A DNA stretch of 64,000 bases. Origin: Psychroserpens sp. NJDZ02 (GTDB lineage Bacteria; Bacteroidota; Bacteroidia; Flavobacteriales; Flavobacteriaceae). The position numbers were made by a program, and so were the translations under genes. The stretch covers positions 3,788,001 through 3,852,000 of the forward strand of contig NZ_CP039451.1 of the NCBI RefSeq assembly GCF_004843725.1, read 5' to 3'. Below the pieces are notes generated by a model that searched no databases, was not told the origin of the DNA, and saw only the letters and a program-made list of their open reading frames with translations. This document shows positions 18,505 to 27,800 of this stretch, piece after piece (positions within the stretch are counted from its first letter, which is position 1; each line of letters begins with the position of its first letter).

Positions 18505-20091
18505 ATGAAAAAAATATTTGGACTATTCCTCTTTCTACTATGTGTTTCTGCAACAGCACAAAACGAAGTATCCTCTAAAATAACAGCTGTTAAAGTCTTT
18601 AAAAGCAACGCGCAAATAGTAAGAGACGCCTCGTTTAACGCCGCAATGGGACCACAAGAAATTGTGTTAACGGGAATTTCTACAAGCATCAACCCTTCCA
18701 GTTTGCAAGTGCAATTTAATAACCCTAATACGGTATTGGTATCTGCAAAATATGAAAACAACTATCTAGTTTCCAAAATAAATAACAAAGAAATTGAAGC
18801 GTTAAAAACACAATTAGAAGCTTTAAATGATGATCTTAATTGGTTGGCTCATGAGCGTAATAGTTTATTAGGAATGGAACAAATCCTAAATAAAAATCAA
18901 GATTTAGGTTCCGGAAATTCTAGTTTTACACCGCAACAAGTCTTAGAGTTAAGTAACGTATATCATGCTAAATACCTTGAAATAAAGAAAGCAATTATCG
19001 CTTTGGATAAAAAGGAACAACCTTTAAGAGAAACTGCTGTAAAATTGACCCAACAATTAAGTGAGCTTAATGCCAAATTTAATAAACCGAGTGGAAATAT
19101 TGTGCTTCAAATAGATTCTAAAAAACCAGGTAAAGTAGCTATTGATTGTAAATATATTGTTGGAAACGTCGGTTGGATTCCGTTATACGATTTAAGATCA
19201 GAAAGTATTACAGAAAATGTAAACTTGACTTATAAAGCTAGCATCTACCAAAATACTGGATTGGACTGGGACAATGTGGCTTTAATAATAAGTACAGGAA
19301 ATCCGTCTCAAAATAATGACAGACCTATTTTAAGTCCTTTGTATGCTAGTATCTACCAAGAACAGTTACAGCGATACAAAAAAGAACTAGATGATGAAGT
19401 CATGGAGGAAATCCAGGTTAGTAATATGGCATACACGCAAATATCGGGATATGTTAATGCTTCAACGGTGGCAGAAAATCAATTATCTGTAGATTTTAAT
19501 ATTTTAAGTAAGCGTTCTATCGCTAGTGATGGAAAAGAAAACCTAGTTGCTTTACAGTCCTTTGATTTAAAAACCGATTATATCTATCACACGGTTCCTA
19601 AATTGGATAGAGCTGCATTTTTGTTAGCAAAAATTACGGATTGGAGTCAATACAACTTAATTGCAGGAGAAGCCAATATCTTTTTTGAAGGTGCTTTTGT
19701 AGGGACGTCTTATATTAATCCAGAAGTGACTGCTAAAGAATTATTAATCTCTATGGGACGTGATAATAGTATTGTTGTAGAGCGTACGCCAATAAAAGAG
19801 TTTACCGCTTCAAAATTTATTGGAAGTAATAAAAAAGAAACCATAGGTTACGAACTTGTAGTTAAAAACAAAAAAGGAACGCCTATAACTATTGAAATTC
19901 TAGATCAAATCCCTGTTTCTCAAAATAAGGATATTGAAATCACTTTAGATGATAAAGGAAACGCTGAATATACAGAAGATAATGGTAAGTTATTGTGGAC
20001 CATTGGCGTCCAAGCAAGAGAGACTGTTGTCGAAAAGTTTATTTACACTATTAAATATCCTAAAAATAAAAACGTGAGAGGTACCAAATAA
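18505..20091 (+). CDS. MuiA-family protein (DUF4140/DUF4139)
   Basis: 528 residues. It has a signal peptide (GLFLFLLCVSATAQ), then a DUF4140-type N-terminal strand region (ITAVKVFKSNAQIVRDASF) and a coiled-coil (LKTQLEALNDDLNWLAHERN). The DUF4139 domain covers roughly residues 215-520 (VGWIPLYDLRSESITENVNL; later VVKNKKGTPITIEILDQIPVS and AREtVVEKFIYTIKYP-type ending). These secreted proteins are widespread in Bacteroidota and named for a mucoidy-inhibitor homologue; their function is not established. Length and domain order are typical. Followed by a terminator. Confidence 0.85.
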   Translation: MKKIFGLFLFLLCVSATAQNEVSSKITAVKVFKSNAQIVRDASFNAAMGPQEIVLTGISTSINPSSLQVQFNNPNTVLVSAKYENNYLVSKINNKEIEALKTQLEALNDDLNWLAHERNSLLGMEQILNKNQDLGSGNSSFTPQQVLELSNVYHAKYLEIKKAIIALDKKEQPLRETAVKLTQQLSELNAKFNKPSGNIVLQIDSKKPGKVAIDCKYIVGNVGWIPLYDLRSESITENVNLTYKASIYQNTGLDWDNVALIISTGNPSQNNDRPILSPLYASIYQEQLQRYKKELDDEVMEEIQVSNMAYTQISGYVNASTVAENQLSVDFNILSKRSIASDGKENLVALQSFDLKTDYIYHTVPKLDRAAFLLAKITDWSQYNLIAGEANIFFEGAFVGTSYINPEVTAKELLISMGRDNSIVVERTPIKEFTASKFIGSNKKETIGYELVVKNKKGTPITIEILDQIPVSQNKDIEITLDDKGNAEYTEDNGKLLWTIGVQARETVVEKFIYTIKYPKNKNVRGTK

Positions 20092-20116
20092 CCAATCCCT
20101 TTAAAATACATAGTAA

Positions 20117-20146
20117 TGAAAAAGCCCTTTATGGGGCTTTTTCATT
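20117..20146 (+). terminator. Intrinsic terminator after the MuiA-like gene
   Basis: TGAAAAAGCCC pairs with GGGCTTTTTCA around the loop TTTATG, followed by a T tract. Confidence 0.85.
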
Positions 20147-20274
20147 TTTTTAAATTAGTTTTGTATCACTTATAATAAATACAGTACTTATTTTTTTTAT
20201 CTGAAGTTAGTGATCACCAATAAAGAAAACAGAATTAAAACTAAAACAGTAATCTCTCAAAATTTGTTTTTGTA

Positions 20275-20838
20275 ATGAAAACACACAAAAACATTCGATT
20301 AGTTACCATTATTACCCTTTTAGTTATCCAAGTTGTTTTTTTAACGATGATAGCCAAAGAAAAATATGAAGTAGGTAGTTTTGCTATTCTAATATCGGTT
20401 ATAATCATTACTGTAGCCATTTTTTTTGGTTATCGTTATTTAGACTTACATCATGAAGAGTATGGATATGAAAGAATTGGTGTCGCTATATGGGTCCCCA
20501 TTGGTGCTGTCCTTTGCTATTCTCTAAATATATATGGTGGATTAGGTAGTGTATTATCCGCAGGAATTACTGGTACAGTGGCCTCATTTATTCCTGTACT
20601 AAATAAAGATTCTATTTATATAAAAAAGTTACCAGGTGCTATCTATTGTGGTGCTTTTGTTGGTATGTCTAGTGCAGAAATCACACCTTCCATAGGATTT
20701 GTAATTGCAGCAGGAAGTTTAACAGGAGTGTTGTTTATGGTCTCTAAAAATTTGTTTTTAGGTATTGGAGGAAAGTTAGGCACGCTAGCCTTTGCAGGTG
20801 TTGCTATGGTATCATTATTATATTGGTTATTTATATGA
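20275..20838 (+). CDS. Multi-spanning membrane protein, first of a pair
   Basis: A 187-residue protein with about six hydrophobic segments and Gly-rich loops (NIYGGLGSVLSAGITG, IYCGAFVGMSSAEITP). The last part, GIGGKLGTLAFAGVAM, resembles GYGGALGTLACITLL in the next gene, so the two are probably distant paralogues forming a heteromeric inner-membrane complex. The stop codon TGA overlaps the next ATG (ATGA), indicating translational coupling. I do not recognise the family or substrate. Confidence 0.65.
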   Translation: MKTHKNIRLVTIITLLVIQVVFLTMIAKEKYEVGSFAILISVIIITVAIFFGYRYLDLHHEEYGYERIGVAIWVPIGAVLCYSLNIYGGLGSVLSAGITGTVASFIPVLNKDSIYIKKLPGAIYCGAFVGMSSAEITPSIGFVIAAGSLTGVLFMVSKNLFLGIGGKLGTLAFAGVAMVSLLYWLFI

Positions 20839-21278
20839 ATTTTATAATATTAGCAATAACAGGTGTCATCGGGGCAACACTTACCTTTTATGTGAGCGAA
20901 CAATTAAATCAAGGTGTTGTTAGAGGCTCTGCATTACTATCCCTAATAGTGGGATTGTTTTTTTATTGTTTCCCAGAGGTTTTGGACGTTTATCTTACTA
21001 AAAATATTCCAATTGTATTTATTGGCACGTCGTTTATTGGAATGGCGTCTCCTAAAGGTCAGAAACATTATTTACTATTAGCTATATCAGGAATTTTATT
21101 TAGTTTGGTCTACATCAACAAAAGCCATTTTTTTAATGGTTATGGCGGTGCGTTGGGGACATTAGCTTGTATTACACTACTTACGTCTATGGCGTTTTCT
21201 CATGCCTATTCAAAAAAATCTAAAATAATTAGTGAGATTATATTAATTAAAAACAAGATTTTTTGCCGAAACAAATAG
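20835..21278 (+). CDS. Multi-spanning membrane protein, second of a pair
   Basis: About 147 residues from the ATG at 20835, which overlaps the stop of the preceding gene; an in-frame TTG at 20823 is less likely. It has four to five hydrophobic segments, a conserved-looking IGTSFIGMASPKGQKHY loop and the GYGGALGTLA motif shared with its neighbour. The C-terminus is short and basic. Function unknown. Confidence 0.65.
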   Translation: MNFIILAITGVIGATLTFYVSEQLNQGVVRGSALLSLIVGLFFYCFPEVLDVYLTKNIPIVFIGTSFIGMASPKGQKHYLLLAISGILFSLVYINKSHFFNGYGGALGTLACITLLTSMAFSHAYSKKSKIISEIILIKNKIFCRNK

Positions 21279-21343
21279 TTTTCAATACCTTACTTTAGAT
21301 ATTTAAGTATCTTAGTTTCGTTTTATATCACACAATATCTTAC

Positions 21344-22342
21344 ATGAAAAATTATTTTATTTTATTAGTCCTTTTAAGTGGTGTTACTCCTTTAATAGCT
21401 CAATATCGCTTAGATACTATAGTTGCGGATTTTAATAATGACAAAGTTATAGACACTTTAATAGATGAGTATGAAAGTGGTAGTACTTTTGGAGGACGTT
21501 CTGTAACCATCACAAACGGTAAAACCAACGAAACATTCACTTTAAGTAATTATGGTTGCTATTGTAATTTTAAGCAAATAGTCCCTATACCTAATGCCTT
21601 AACTTTAGATGCTAATAGTGCTTTTTTTGAAGTACTAAAAGAAAAAGTACTCCCAAAAAAAAGAGCACAACCAGATAGCTCTCTAGAATGGATGACAAGT
21701 GCGACATTCAATTTTAAACAAGTCAAATCCCATGCTCTTTTTGATCGTATCATTAGCCCTAAAACCAATTGGCAATCTAAGCCACCAACTATTCCTGAAA
21801 CCTATTATAATACTGTTTTTGGAGATACGTTACAAAAGTTAAGTGCGACCATTAAAGATAATCTTACAGCCAGCCAAACTAAGGGCTTTTTAATCTATTA
21901 CACCAACGCACATGCTGTAAAATCATGGGACAGTTTAACTCCAGTAATAACTAATGATCGCTATCAAATATATAAAACAGCGCACGCCGTTTTTGCGAGA
22001 AAAGGCAACACTTATAAATGGATGTTTCTATCCGATCTAAATACAACTGGTGCACCAGAAAAATTAAGGTGGTCATCAATCAATCAAGTCCAGCTAATTG
22101 ACAACTATCTTATTATCCATCAAGACACGTCGCCAGACGCTAGCTATTCTATTTACATTGTAAATATCGAAACACAGCGCATGGGACGCTTAAAATATGA
22201 AGCGTCCCACCACAATGTAACGACTGATGATGGCATGCGCACTTTTAAAATAATAGATAATCAATTAGTGTTTACTACCTATGATAAACAAGACTTAGTT
22301 GAATTATCATTGCAACAAATTTTCGATACTTTAGATAATTAG
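21344..22342 (+). CDS. Secreted hypothetical protein
   Basis: 332 residues with a signal peptide (FILLVLLSGVTPLIAQ) and a mature part starting YRLDTIVADFNNDKVIDTLIDEYESG. The segment D-x-N-x-D-x-x-x-D resembles a calcium-binding FG-GAP/EF-hand-like loop, as seen in VCBS-type proteins, but the repeat is not continued. The rest is a beta-rich domain with no motif I know. It stands alone between the membrane pair and topoisomerase III. Confidence 0.6.
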   Translation: MKNYFILLVLLSGVTPLIAQYRLDTIVADFNNDKVIDTLIDEYESGSTFGGRSVTITNGKTNETFTLSNYGCYCNFKQIVPIPNALTLDANSAFFEVLKEKVLPKKRAQPDSSLEWMTSATFNFKQVKSHALFDRIISPKTNWQSKPPTIPETYYNTVFGDTLQKLSATIKDNLTASQTKGFLIYYTNAHAVKSWDSLTPVITNDRYQIYKTAHAVFARKGNTYKWMFLSDLNTTGAPEKLRWSSINQVQLIDNYLIIHQDTSPDASYSIYIVNIETQRMGRLKYEASHHNVTTDDGMRTFKIIDNQLVFTTYDKQDLVELSLQQIFDTLDN

Positions 22343-22814
22343 AGACCTCTTAATCTATTATAAAATTCCTCTTTATCTTTCTATTAATTTTAATTGAAAA
22401 GACTTAGCTGTTACCTTTACTACAGCTTAATAGTAATTAATTTAGCAAACTATAATAAAGCTAAAATACGAGACACATCAATTAGAGATTTTTCAAAGGA
22501 GCGTACTTTCGTATGTGCTAATTATTCAGTAGAGCCAATAAAAAATAGACAACACACGATTAATTCAGGTGTTTTAAGGCTTTAGATACAAATTAATAAG
22601 CATTGCTAATCAAGCTAATATAGCGCAAAAAGAAACTTAAAAACAATTCGTTAATAACTCCTACCAAAACCCTTTCATTACCTAAACTAATTCACTTATT
22701 TTGCAAGTCTGAATTTTACCTATAAAGTAAGCCTTTCTTCTTTTAATAATCTAGAACAATAATTAGATTTAAGGAATGTAACGGATCTCTTTTTAAAATC
22801 ATAGCTAGTATCAC
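22343..22814. other. Intergenic, no supported gene
   Basis: About 470 bases, AT-rich. A 63-codon open frame from 22394 lacks a plausible family or signal peptide, and I do not support it as a gene. No clear hairpin or RNA signature is visible. The right end presumably holds the topB promoter. Confidence 0.4.
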
Positions 22815-25121
22815 ATGAAAGTCTGTATTGCCGAGAAACCCAGTGTCGCCAGAGAAATTGCGCAAGTATTAGGTGCCAACACAAAACGTGATGGTTACTA
22901 CGAAGGCAATGGGTATGCAGTAACCTACACCTTTGGACATTTATGTACTTTAAAAGAACCTAACGATTACAAACCCTATTGGAAAAGTTGGGATTTAAAC
23001 AACTTACCCATGCTGCCTGAAAAATTTGAGACTAAAGTCACAAAAGACTCAGGGATTCAAAAGCAATTTAGAATTGTAAAAAGCCTTTTTGATAAAGCCG
23101 AAGTCGTTATAAACTGTGGGGATGCCGGGACAGAAGGAGAATTGATACAGCGTTGGGTTTTAGATCAAGCCAGCTATAAAGGAGAAGTACAACGTCTTTG
23201 GATTAGCTCTCTAACAACGGAGGCTATTAAAGAAGGCTTTCTAAAGCTAGAACCTAGTTCCAAATACGATAATTTATATTACGCAGGATTTTCTAGAGCC
23301 ATTGGTGATTGGCTACTTGGGATGAATGCTACCCGTTTATACACCGTAAAATATGGTGGATATAAACAAGTTTTAAGTGTTGGTCGTGTACAAACACCAA
23401 CTTTAGCTATGGTAGTTAACCGTTGGAAAGAAATCGAAAATTTTAAGCCTCAGCCCTATTGGGAATTACAAACGTTATATCGTGACACGTTATTTAGTTA
23501 TGAGGAAGGTCGCTTTTTAAAAATGGAAGATGGTGAAAAGCTTGCAGAAATTGTAAAAGCACACGATTTTGAAATAGTCTCAATTACCAAGAAAAAAGGA
23601 AATGAATATGCACCAAAATTATTCGATTTAACAGGATTACAAGTATACTGTAATACTAAATTCGGATTTTCTGCAGATGAAACCTTGAAGATTGTACAAA
23701 AATTGTATGAGATGAAAGTTGTGACCTACCCTAGAGTAGATACCACCTATTTACCAAACGATATTTACCCAAAAGTAGCAGGGATTTTAAAAAACCTGAC
23801 CAAATACGCTGTACTAACACAACCTGTTTTAGAAAAGAAAATTAAAAAGTCTAAAAAGGTGTTTGATGATGCTAAAGTAACAGATCACCACGCTATTATC
23901 CCGACTGGCGTGCAAAGTAATTTACAGTACAATCAGCAGCAAGTCTATGATATAATTACAAGACGTTTTATCGCTGTATTTTATGACGAATGTAAGGTGG
24001 CAAACACCACGGTTATAGGAAAAGCAGAAAGTGTTAATTTTAAAACTACAGGTAAAGAAATCTTAGACAAAGGATGGCGTGTTGTTTTCGAAACAAAAGA
24101 TAGCCCAAACCGAGAAGCAGGATTATTACCAACATTTGTTAAAGGAGAAAAAGGACCACACGAACCTAGTTTCCTTGAAAAACAAACCAAACCACCTAAT
24201 CAGTTTACGGAAGCCACACTCCTACGTGCAATGGAAACCGCAGGAAAACAAGTGGATGATGACCAGTTACGTGATTTAATGAAAGAAAATGGTATTGGTA
24301 GACCTTCTACGCGCGCCAATATTATTGAAACTCTTTTTAGACGTAAATATATAAAACGTAATAAAAAACAAGTATTACCAACAGTAACAGGTATTCAATT
24401 AATTGATATCATTCGAAATGATTTACTGAAGTCAGCCGAGCTAACGGGACTTTGGGAAAAACAACTAAAAGATATTGAAAAAGGCGAATATTCCGCTTCA
24501 GCGTTTATAAATAACATGAAAAAAATGGTAGATCAATTGGTCTACGAAGTAAGAAGCGAAAAGGTCGAGGCTAAAATAAGTTACACTAATAATAAATCAG
24601 AAAAAGCAACAAAGACTAAAGCCAAATCTAAAACCACCTCAAAAGGGATTGTTGGTAAAACCTGTCCAAAATGTAAAACCGGACAAGTTTTAAAAGGAAA
24701 AAGTGCCTATGGTTGCAGTAATTATGGCAAAACCTGTGATTTTGTGTTGCCTTTCAGTTTTGGTGAAAAAAATATTTCTGAAAACCAATACAAACGTTTA
24801 TTGGATAAAGGGTCAACCGTGAATTTAAAAGGTTTTAAAATAGAAGGTGCTTCAGTTGAAGGCTTGCTTCGTTTTGATGATGCTTTTAAATTAAAATTAG
24901 AACCCAAGCAAAATGCTTCAGCGAAAGCAAAAACAGGTTCGGATACCAATCCGTGTCCTAAATGTAAAAAAGGAACCATTATAAAAGGAAAAACGGCCTA
25001 TGGGTGTAGTGCTTATAAATCAGGATGCGACTTTAGATTCAGCTATGATTTGATTCGCCAAAAAGCAAATGGTAAACCACTAACCAAAGATTTGGTTTTT
25101 GAGATTTTATATGGAAAATAA
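22815..25121 (+). CDS. topB: DNA topoisomerase III (type IA)
   Basis: 768 residues. The Toprim domain opens with KVCIAEKPSVAREIAQVLG and has the acidic GDAGTEGELI motif. The type IA core has VGRVQTPTLAMVV, and the catalytic Tyr lies in VVTYPRVDT. ENGIGRPSTRANIIETLFRR marks the C-terminal part of the core. Two zinc-ribbon-like repeats end the protein (CPKCKTGQVLKGKSAYGC and CPKCKKGTIIKGKTAYGC, each with a later Cys). The enzyme cleaves one strand and passes another, resolving recombination and replication intermediates. Chromosomal Bacteroidota carry this form, and plasmid or conjugative elements also carry TopB, but nothing mobile is seen here. The next gene overlaps its last codons. Confidence 0.93.
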   Translation: MKVCIAEKPSVAREIAQVLGANTKRDGYYEGNGYAVTYTFGHLCTLKEPNDYKPYWKSWDLNNLPMLPEKFETKVTKDSGIQKQFRIVKSLFDKAEVVINCGDAGTEGELIQRWVLDQASYKGEVQRLWISSLTTEAIKEGFLKLEPSSKYDNLYYAGFSRAIGDWLLGMNATRLYTVKYGGYKQVLSVGRVQTPTLAMVVNRWKEIENFKPQPYWELQTLYRDTLFSYEEGRFLKMEDGEKLAEIVKAHDFEIVSITKKKGNEYAPKLFDLTGLQVYCNTKFGFSADETLKIVQKLYEMKVVTYPRVDTTYLPNDIYPKVAGILKNLTKYAVLTQPVLEKKIKKSKKVFDDAKVTDHHAIIPTGVQSNLQYNQQQVYDIITRRFIAVFYDECKVANTTVIGKAESVNFKTTGKEILDKGWRVVFETKDSPNREAGLLPTFVKGEKGPHEPSFLEKQTKPPNQFTEATLLRAMETAGKQVDDDQLRDLMKENGIGRPSTRANIIETLFRRKYIKRNKKQVLPTVTGIQLIDIIRNDLLKSAELTGLWEKQLKDIEKGEYSASAFINNMKKMVDQLVYEVRSEKVEAKISYTNNKSEKATKTKAKSKTTSKGIVGKTCPKCKTGQVLKGKSAYGCSNYGKTCDFVLPFSFGEKNISENQYKRLLDKGSTVNLKGFKIEGASVEGLLRFDDAFKLKLEPKQNASAKAKTGSDTNPCPKCKKGTIIKGKTAYGCSAYKSGCDFRFSYDLIRQKANGKPLTKDLVFEILYGK

Positions 25122-25698
25122 CCACAAGCACTTCAAAATATATAAACCGTTTAAAATGTTAAGCCAGTTTTCTAGCAATGCTGCTAAAGAACAACGCAAA
25201 CATTTTTTAAGTGAGCTAGGTAATTTTCCTGAAGGTATTATGCCAATCGGACGCTTGGACGAGAAAAGTGAAGGTCTACTCCTACTCACTACAGATGGTA
25301 AACTAAGTGATCATGTTAACCAATCCGGAATCGAAAAAGAATACTATGCCTTAGTCGACGGAGCTATTTCCGCGGAAGCGATACAGCAATTATGTAACGG
25401 CGTAGAAATTGGATTTAACGGTAAAAAATACATCACAAAGCCTTGTAAAGTTTTCAAATTAAAAGCACTCCCTGTTTTTCCTGAACGCTCTAAAAAAATT
25501 AGAGACGCTAGACATGGTCCAACAACATGGATTTCGGTAACTTTAACAGAAGGAAAATTTAGACAAGTCCGAAAGATGACTAGTGCTGTAAATTGCCCAA
25601 CGTTACGATTAGTGCGTGTTAGAGTTGGTAAAATCCTACTGGATGATATGCCTGTAGGTTCAGTTTTTCCGATAGACAATCTAAAAGAGATACTTTAA
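25111..25698 (+). CDS. Pseudouridine synthase, RluE/RsuA-type
   Basis: About 195 residues from the ATG at 25111, which lies inside the last codons of topB; an in-frame ATG 12 bases upstream is possible. It has KIYKPFKMLSQFSS at the start, the catalytic motif GRLDEKSEGLLLLT (Asp in GRLD), and the C-terminal EGKFRQVRKMTSAVNCPTLRLVR block. There is no S4 domain, as in RluE, which modifies U2457 of 23S rRNA in E. coli. Translational coupling to topB is likely. The exact target base is inferred from similarity to RluE. Confidence 0.88.
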   Translation: MENNHKHFKIYKPFKMLSQFSSNAAKEQRKHFLSELGNFPEGIMPIGRLDEKSEGLLLLTTDGKLSDHVNQSGIEKEYYALVDGAISAEAIQQLCNGVEIGFNGKKYITKPCKVFKLKALPVFPERSKKIRDARHGPTTWISVTLTEGKFRQVRKMTSAVNCPTLRLVRVRVGKILLDDMPVGSVFPIDNLKEIL

Positions 25699-25771
25699 CG
25701 TATCTTTAATTTTTAATGCAATAGTAATCAGATAAAACACATTACTTTTGCTCTAAATTCATATAAATTAC

Positions 25772-27022
25772 ATGATTAAATACGTACACTTTTTTTACGA
25801 TTATTTTATAGATTTAGGATTAACTAAAATCACTTCTAAATATTTAAATTTATTAGCGTTATCAATTTTAACGTTAGTTGTCCTTTTTTTATTAGATATT
25901 TTAGTTAGAAAAATACTACGTTTAATTTCTGCCAAAGTCGCCGCTACTACCAAATCTAATTTTGATGATTTACTAATCGCTAACCGTGTACCAAGAAATA
26001 TAGCGCATATCCCTGCTTTATATTTGGCTATAGAAAGTATCCCCTTAGTCTTTAATGATTTTGAAAACCTGCATTTATTTTTTGAAAAAGGGATGCAAGT
26101 TTCCGGTATAATATTAGGCTTATTAATTGTTAGAAGTTTACTAAACACACTTAAAAATTATTTTAAAACAGTACCAAGATTAAAAGATAAACCTATAGAC
26201 AGTTACATACAAGTCTTTATGATTTTTGCATGGATTATAGGCATTGTTCTTGCTTTGGCTGTAGTTGTTGGAGGAACGTCGTTATGGAAAATACTAACCG
26301 GTTTTGGTGCTGCTTCTGCTGTTATTTTGTTGATTTTTAAGGATACTATTTTAGGTTTTGTTGCCAGTATACAAGTGTCTATTAACGATATGGTACGTAT
26401 TGGAGATTGGGTTACTTTCGAAAAATTTGGTGCTGATGGTGATGTAATCGAAATAAATCTAGCGACAGTAAAAGTTCAGAATTTTGATAATACAATTACA
26501 ACCATACCAACTTATGCCTTAATCGCAGATTCGTTTAAAAACTGGAGAGGAATGACAAATTCCGACGGAAGACGAATAAAAAGACATATGTTAATTAAAC
26601 AAACGTCTATTAAGTACTTAACAATTGAAGATATTGAGCGTTTAAAACAAATCGAAATAATTTCGGTATATTTAAATACGATGCAGGATAAAATACAAAA
26701 TTTTAATGATTCACATTCCGTTGATAAATCAATACTAATTAATGGTAGAAACTTAACTAACATTGGTGTTTTTAGAAAATTTATTCAAACCTATCTGCAA
26801 CAACACTCGGCCATCAATAATGACATGTTATTAATGGCTAGACAATTACAACCTACCTCTCAAGGAATTCCTTTGGAAATCTACTGTTTTACTAAAGATA
26901 AACGTTGGGAAAGTTATGAGTATGTTATGAGCGATCTATTTGATCATTTTTTAGCGGCTGTTCCTTTTTTCGACTTAGAGTTATTTGAACTTCCAAGTAA
27001 TAACAGTTTTACACCATCTTAA
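25772..27022 (+). CDS. MscS-family mechanosensitive channel (YbdG/MscM-like)
   Basis: 416 residues with about five N-terminal hydrophobic segments. The pore-type helix and beta domain follow: LTGFGAASAVILLIFKDTIL, then VRIGDWVTFEKFGADGDVIE and VKVQNFDNTITTIPTYAL. The C-terminal domain is cytoplasmic. Channels of this family open under hypo-osmotic stress. Total length and the extra transmembrane segments fit the YbdG-like group better than short MscS. Single-gene unit. Confidence 0.88.
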   Translation: MIKYVHFFYDYFIDLGLTKITSKYLNLLALSILTLVVLFLLDILVRKILRLISAKVAATTKSNFDDLLIANRVPRNIAHIPALYLAIESIPLVFNDFENLHLFFEKGMQVSGIILGLLIVRSLLNTLKNYFKTVPRLKDKPIDSYIQVFMIFAWIIGIVLALAVVVGGTSLWKILTGFGAASAVILLIFKDTILGFVASIQVSINDMVRIGDWVTFEKFGADGDVIEINLATVKVQNFDNTITTIPTYALIADSFKNWRGMTNSDGRRIKRHMLIKQTSIKYLTIEDIERLKQIEIISVYLNTMQDKIQNFNDSHSVDKSILINGRNLTNIGVFRKFIQTYLQQHSAINNDMLLMARQLQPTSQGIPLEIYCFTKDKRWESYEYVMSDLFDHFLAAVPFFDLELFELPSNNSFTPS

Positions 27023-27073
27023 AACCTTATTTTTTCTGAGAAAGTTAATTAATAGTTAATTTGATTTCAGTTT

Positions 27074-27096
27074 TAATAGTAATACTATTATATTTG
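27074..27096. promoter_or_regulatory. Promoter with overlapping 17-bp palindrome, candidate TetR operator
   Basis: A Bacteroidota-type -7 element TATATTTG lies at 27089-27096, 18 bases before the tetR start. A perfect palindrome TAATAGTA-A-TACTATTA occupies 27074-27090 and overlaps its first bases. A regulator bound here would block RNA polymerase. The position suggests autorepression and control of the export operon by the TetR protein. Confidence 0.55.
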
Positions 27097-27113
27097 CAAT
27101 CAAATAAAATGTT

Positions 27114-27800
27114 ATGCATACTTTACTATCAAATTTAAAGATCAATATTAACGAAAAAATCTACCTCAAAGATCCAGAATCTTCTGCATTGGGGAAACGC
27201 ATAGTCGAAAACAGCATAGTATTAATAGACGACATAGGCTTTGATGCTTATACCTTTAAAAAACTTGGTATCAAAATAGGTTCTAACGAAAGTAGTATCT
27301 ATCGTTATTTTGAAAGCAAACACAAACTATTAATTTATCTGGCCTCTTGGTATTGGACTTGGTTGGAGTATCAATTAGTATTTACTACAAATAGTATTGA
27401 AAATACTACAGAAAAGATTGAGAGAGCCATTATTATACTGACCAGAACAACCACTGTTGATTCCAATTTCTCGCATATCAATGAAGTGATTTTAAAACGC
27501 ATAGTTATAAACGAATACTCTAAATCTTACTTAACAAAAGAGGTTGATAACGAAAATAAAGACGGTTATTTTTTGGTTTATAAACGCTTAGTTAACCGAT
27601 TGCATGACATGATTTTGGCTATAGATAGTAACTACCCTTATGCCTATAGCCTATCCAGTACTGTTATTGATGGTGCGTTACACCAACATTTTCTGAAAGA
27701 TCATTTTACCACAATTTCTGATTTAAAAAAAGAGGAAGCTCCTACTAATTATTTTAAAGATTTAGTTTTCAAATCCCTAAACATTTCCACAAATGAGTAA
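27114..27800 (+). CDS. TetR/AcrR family transcriptional regulator
   Basis: 228 residues. The DNA-binding domain is near residues 20-70: SIVLIDDIGFDAYTFKKLG, then NESSIYRYFESKHKLLIYL, the characteristic S-x-YRYF-x-SK-x-x-L recognition-helix region. The C-terminal ligand domain is helical. It is the first gene of a four-gene operon and its stop overlaps the start of the ABC transporter gene, so it probably regulates the exporter and itself through the palindrome just upstream. Confidence 0.85.
   Translation: MHTLLSNLKININEKIYLKDPESSALGKRIVENSIVLIDDIGFDAYTFKKLGIKIGSNESSIYRYFESKHKLLIYLASWYWTWLEYQLVFTTNSIENTTEKIERAIIILTRTTTVDSNFSHINEVILKRIVINEYSKSYLTKEVDNENKDGYFLVYKRLVNRLHDMILAIDSNYPYAYSLSSTVIDGALHQHFLKDHFTTISDLKKEEAPTNYFKDLVFKSLNISTNE

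Noticed and set aside
22394..22585. 63-codon frame between the secreted gene and topB
   Set aside because: No signal peptide, no recognisable motif, and composition like the non-coding flanks.
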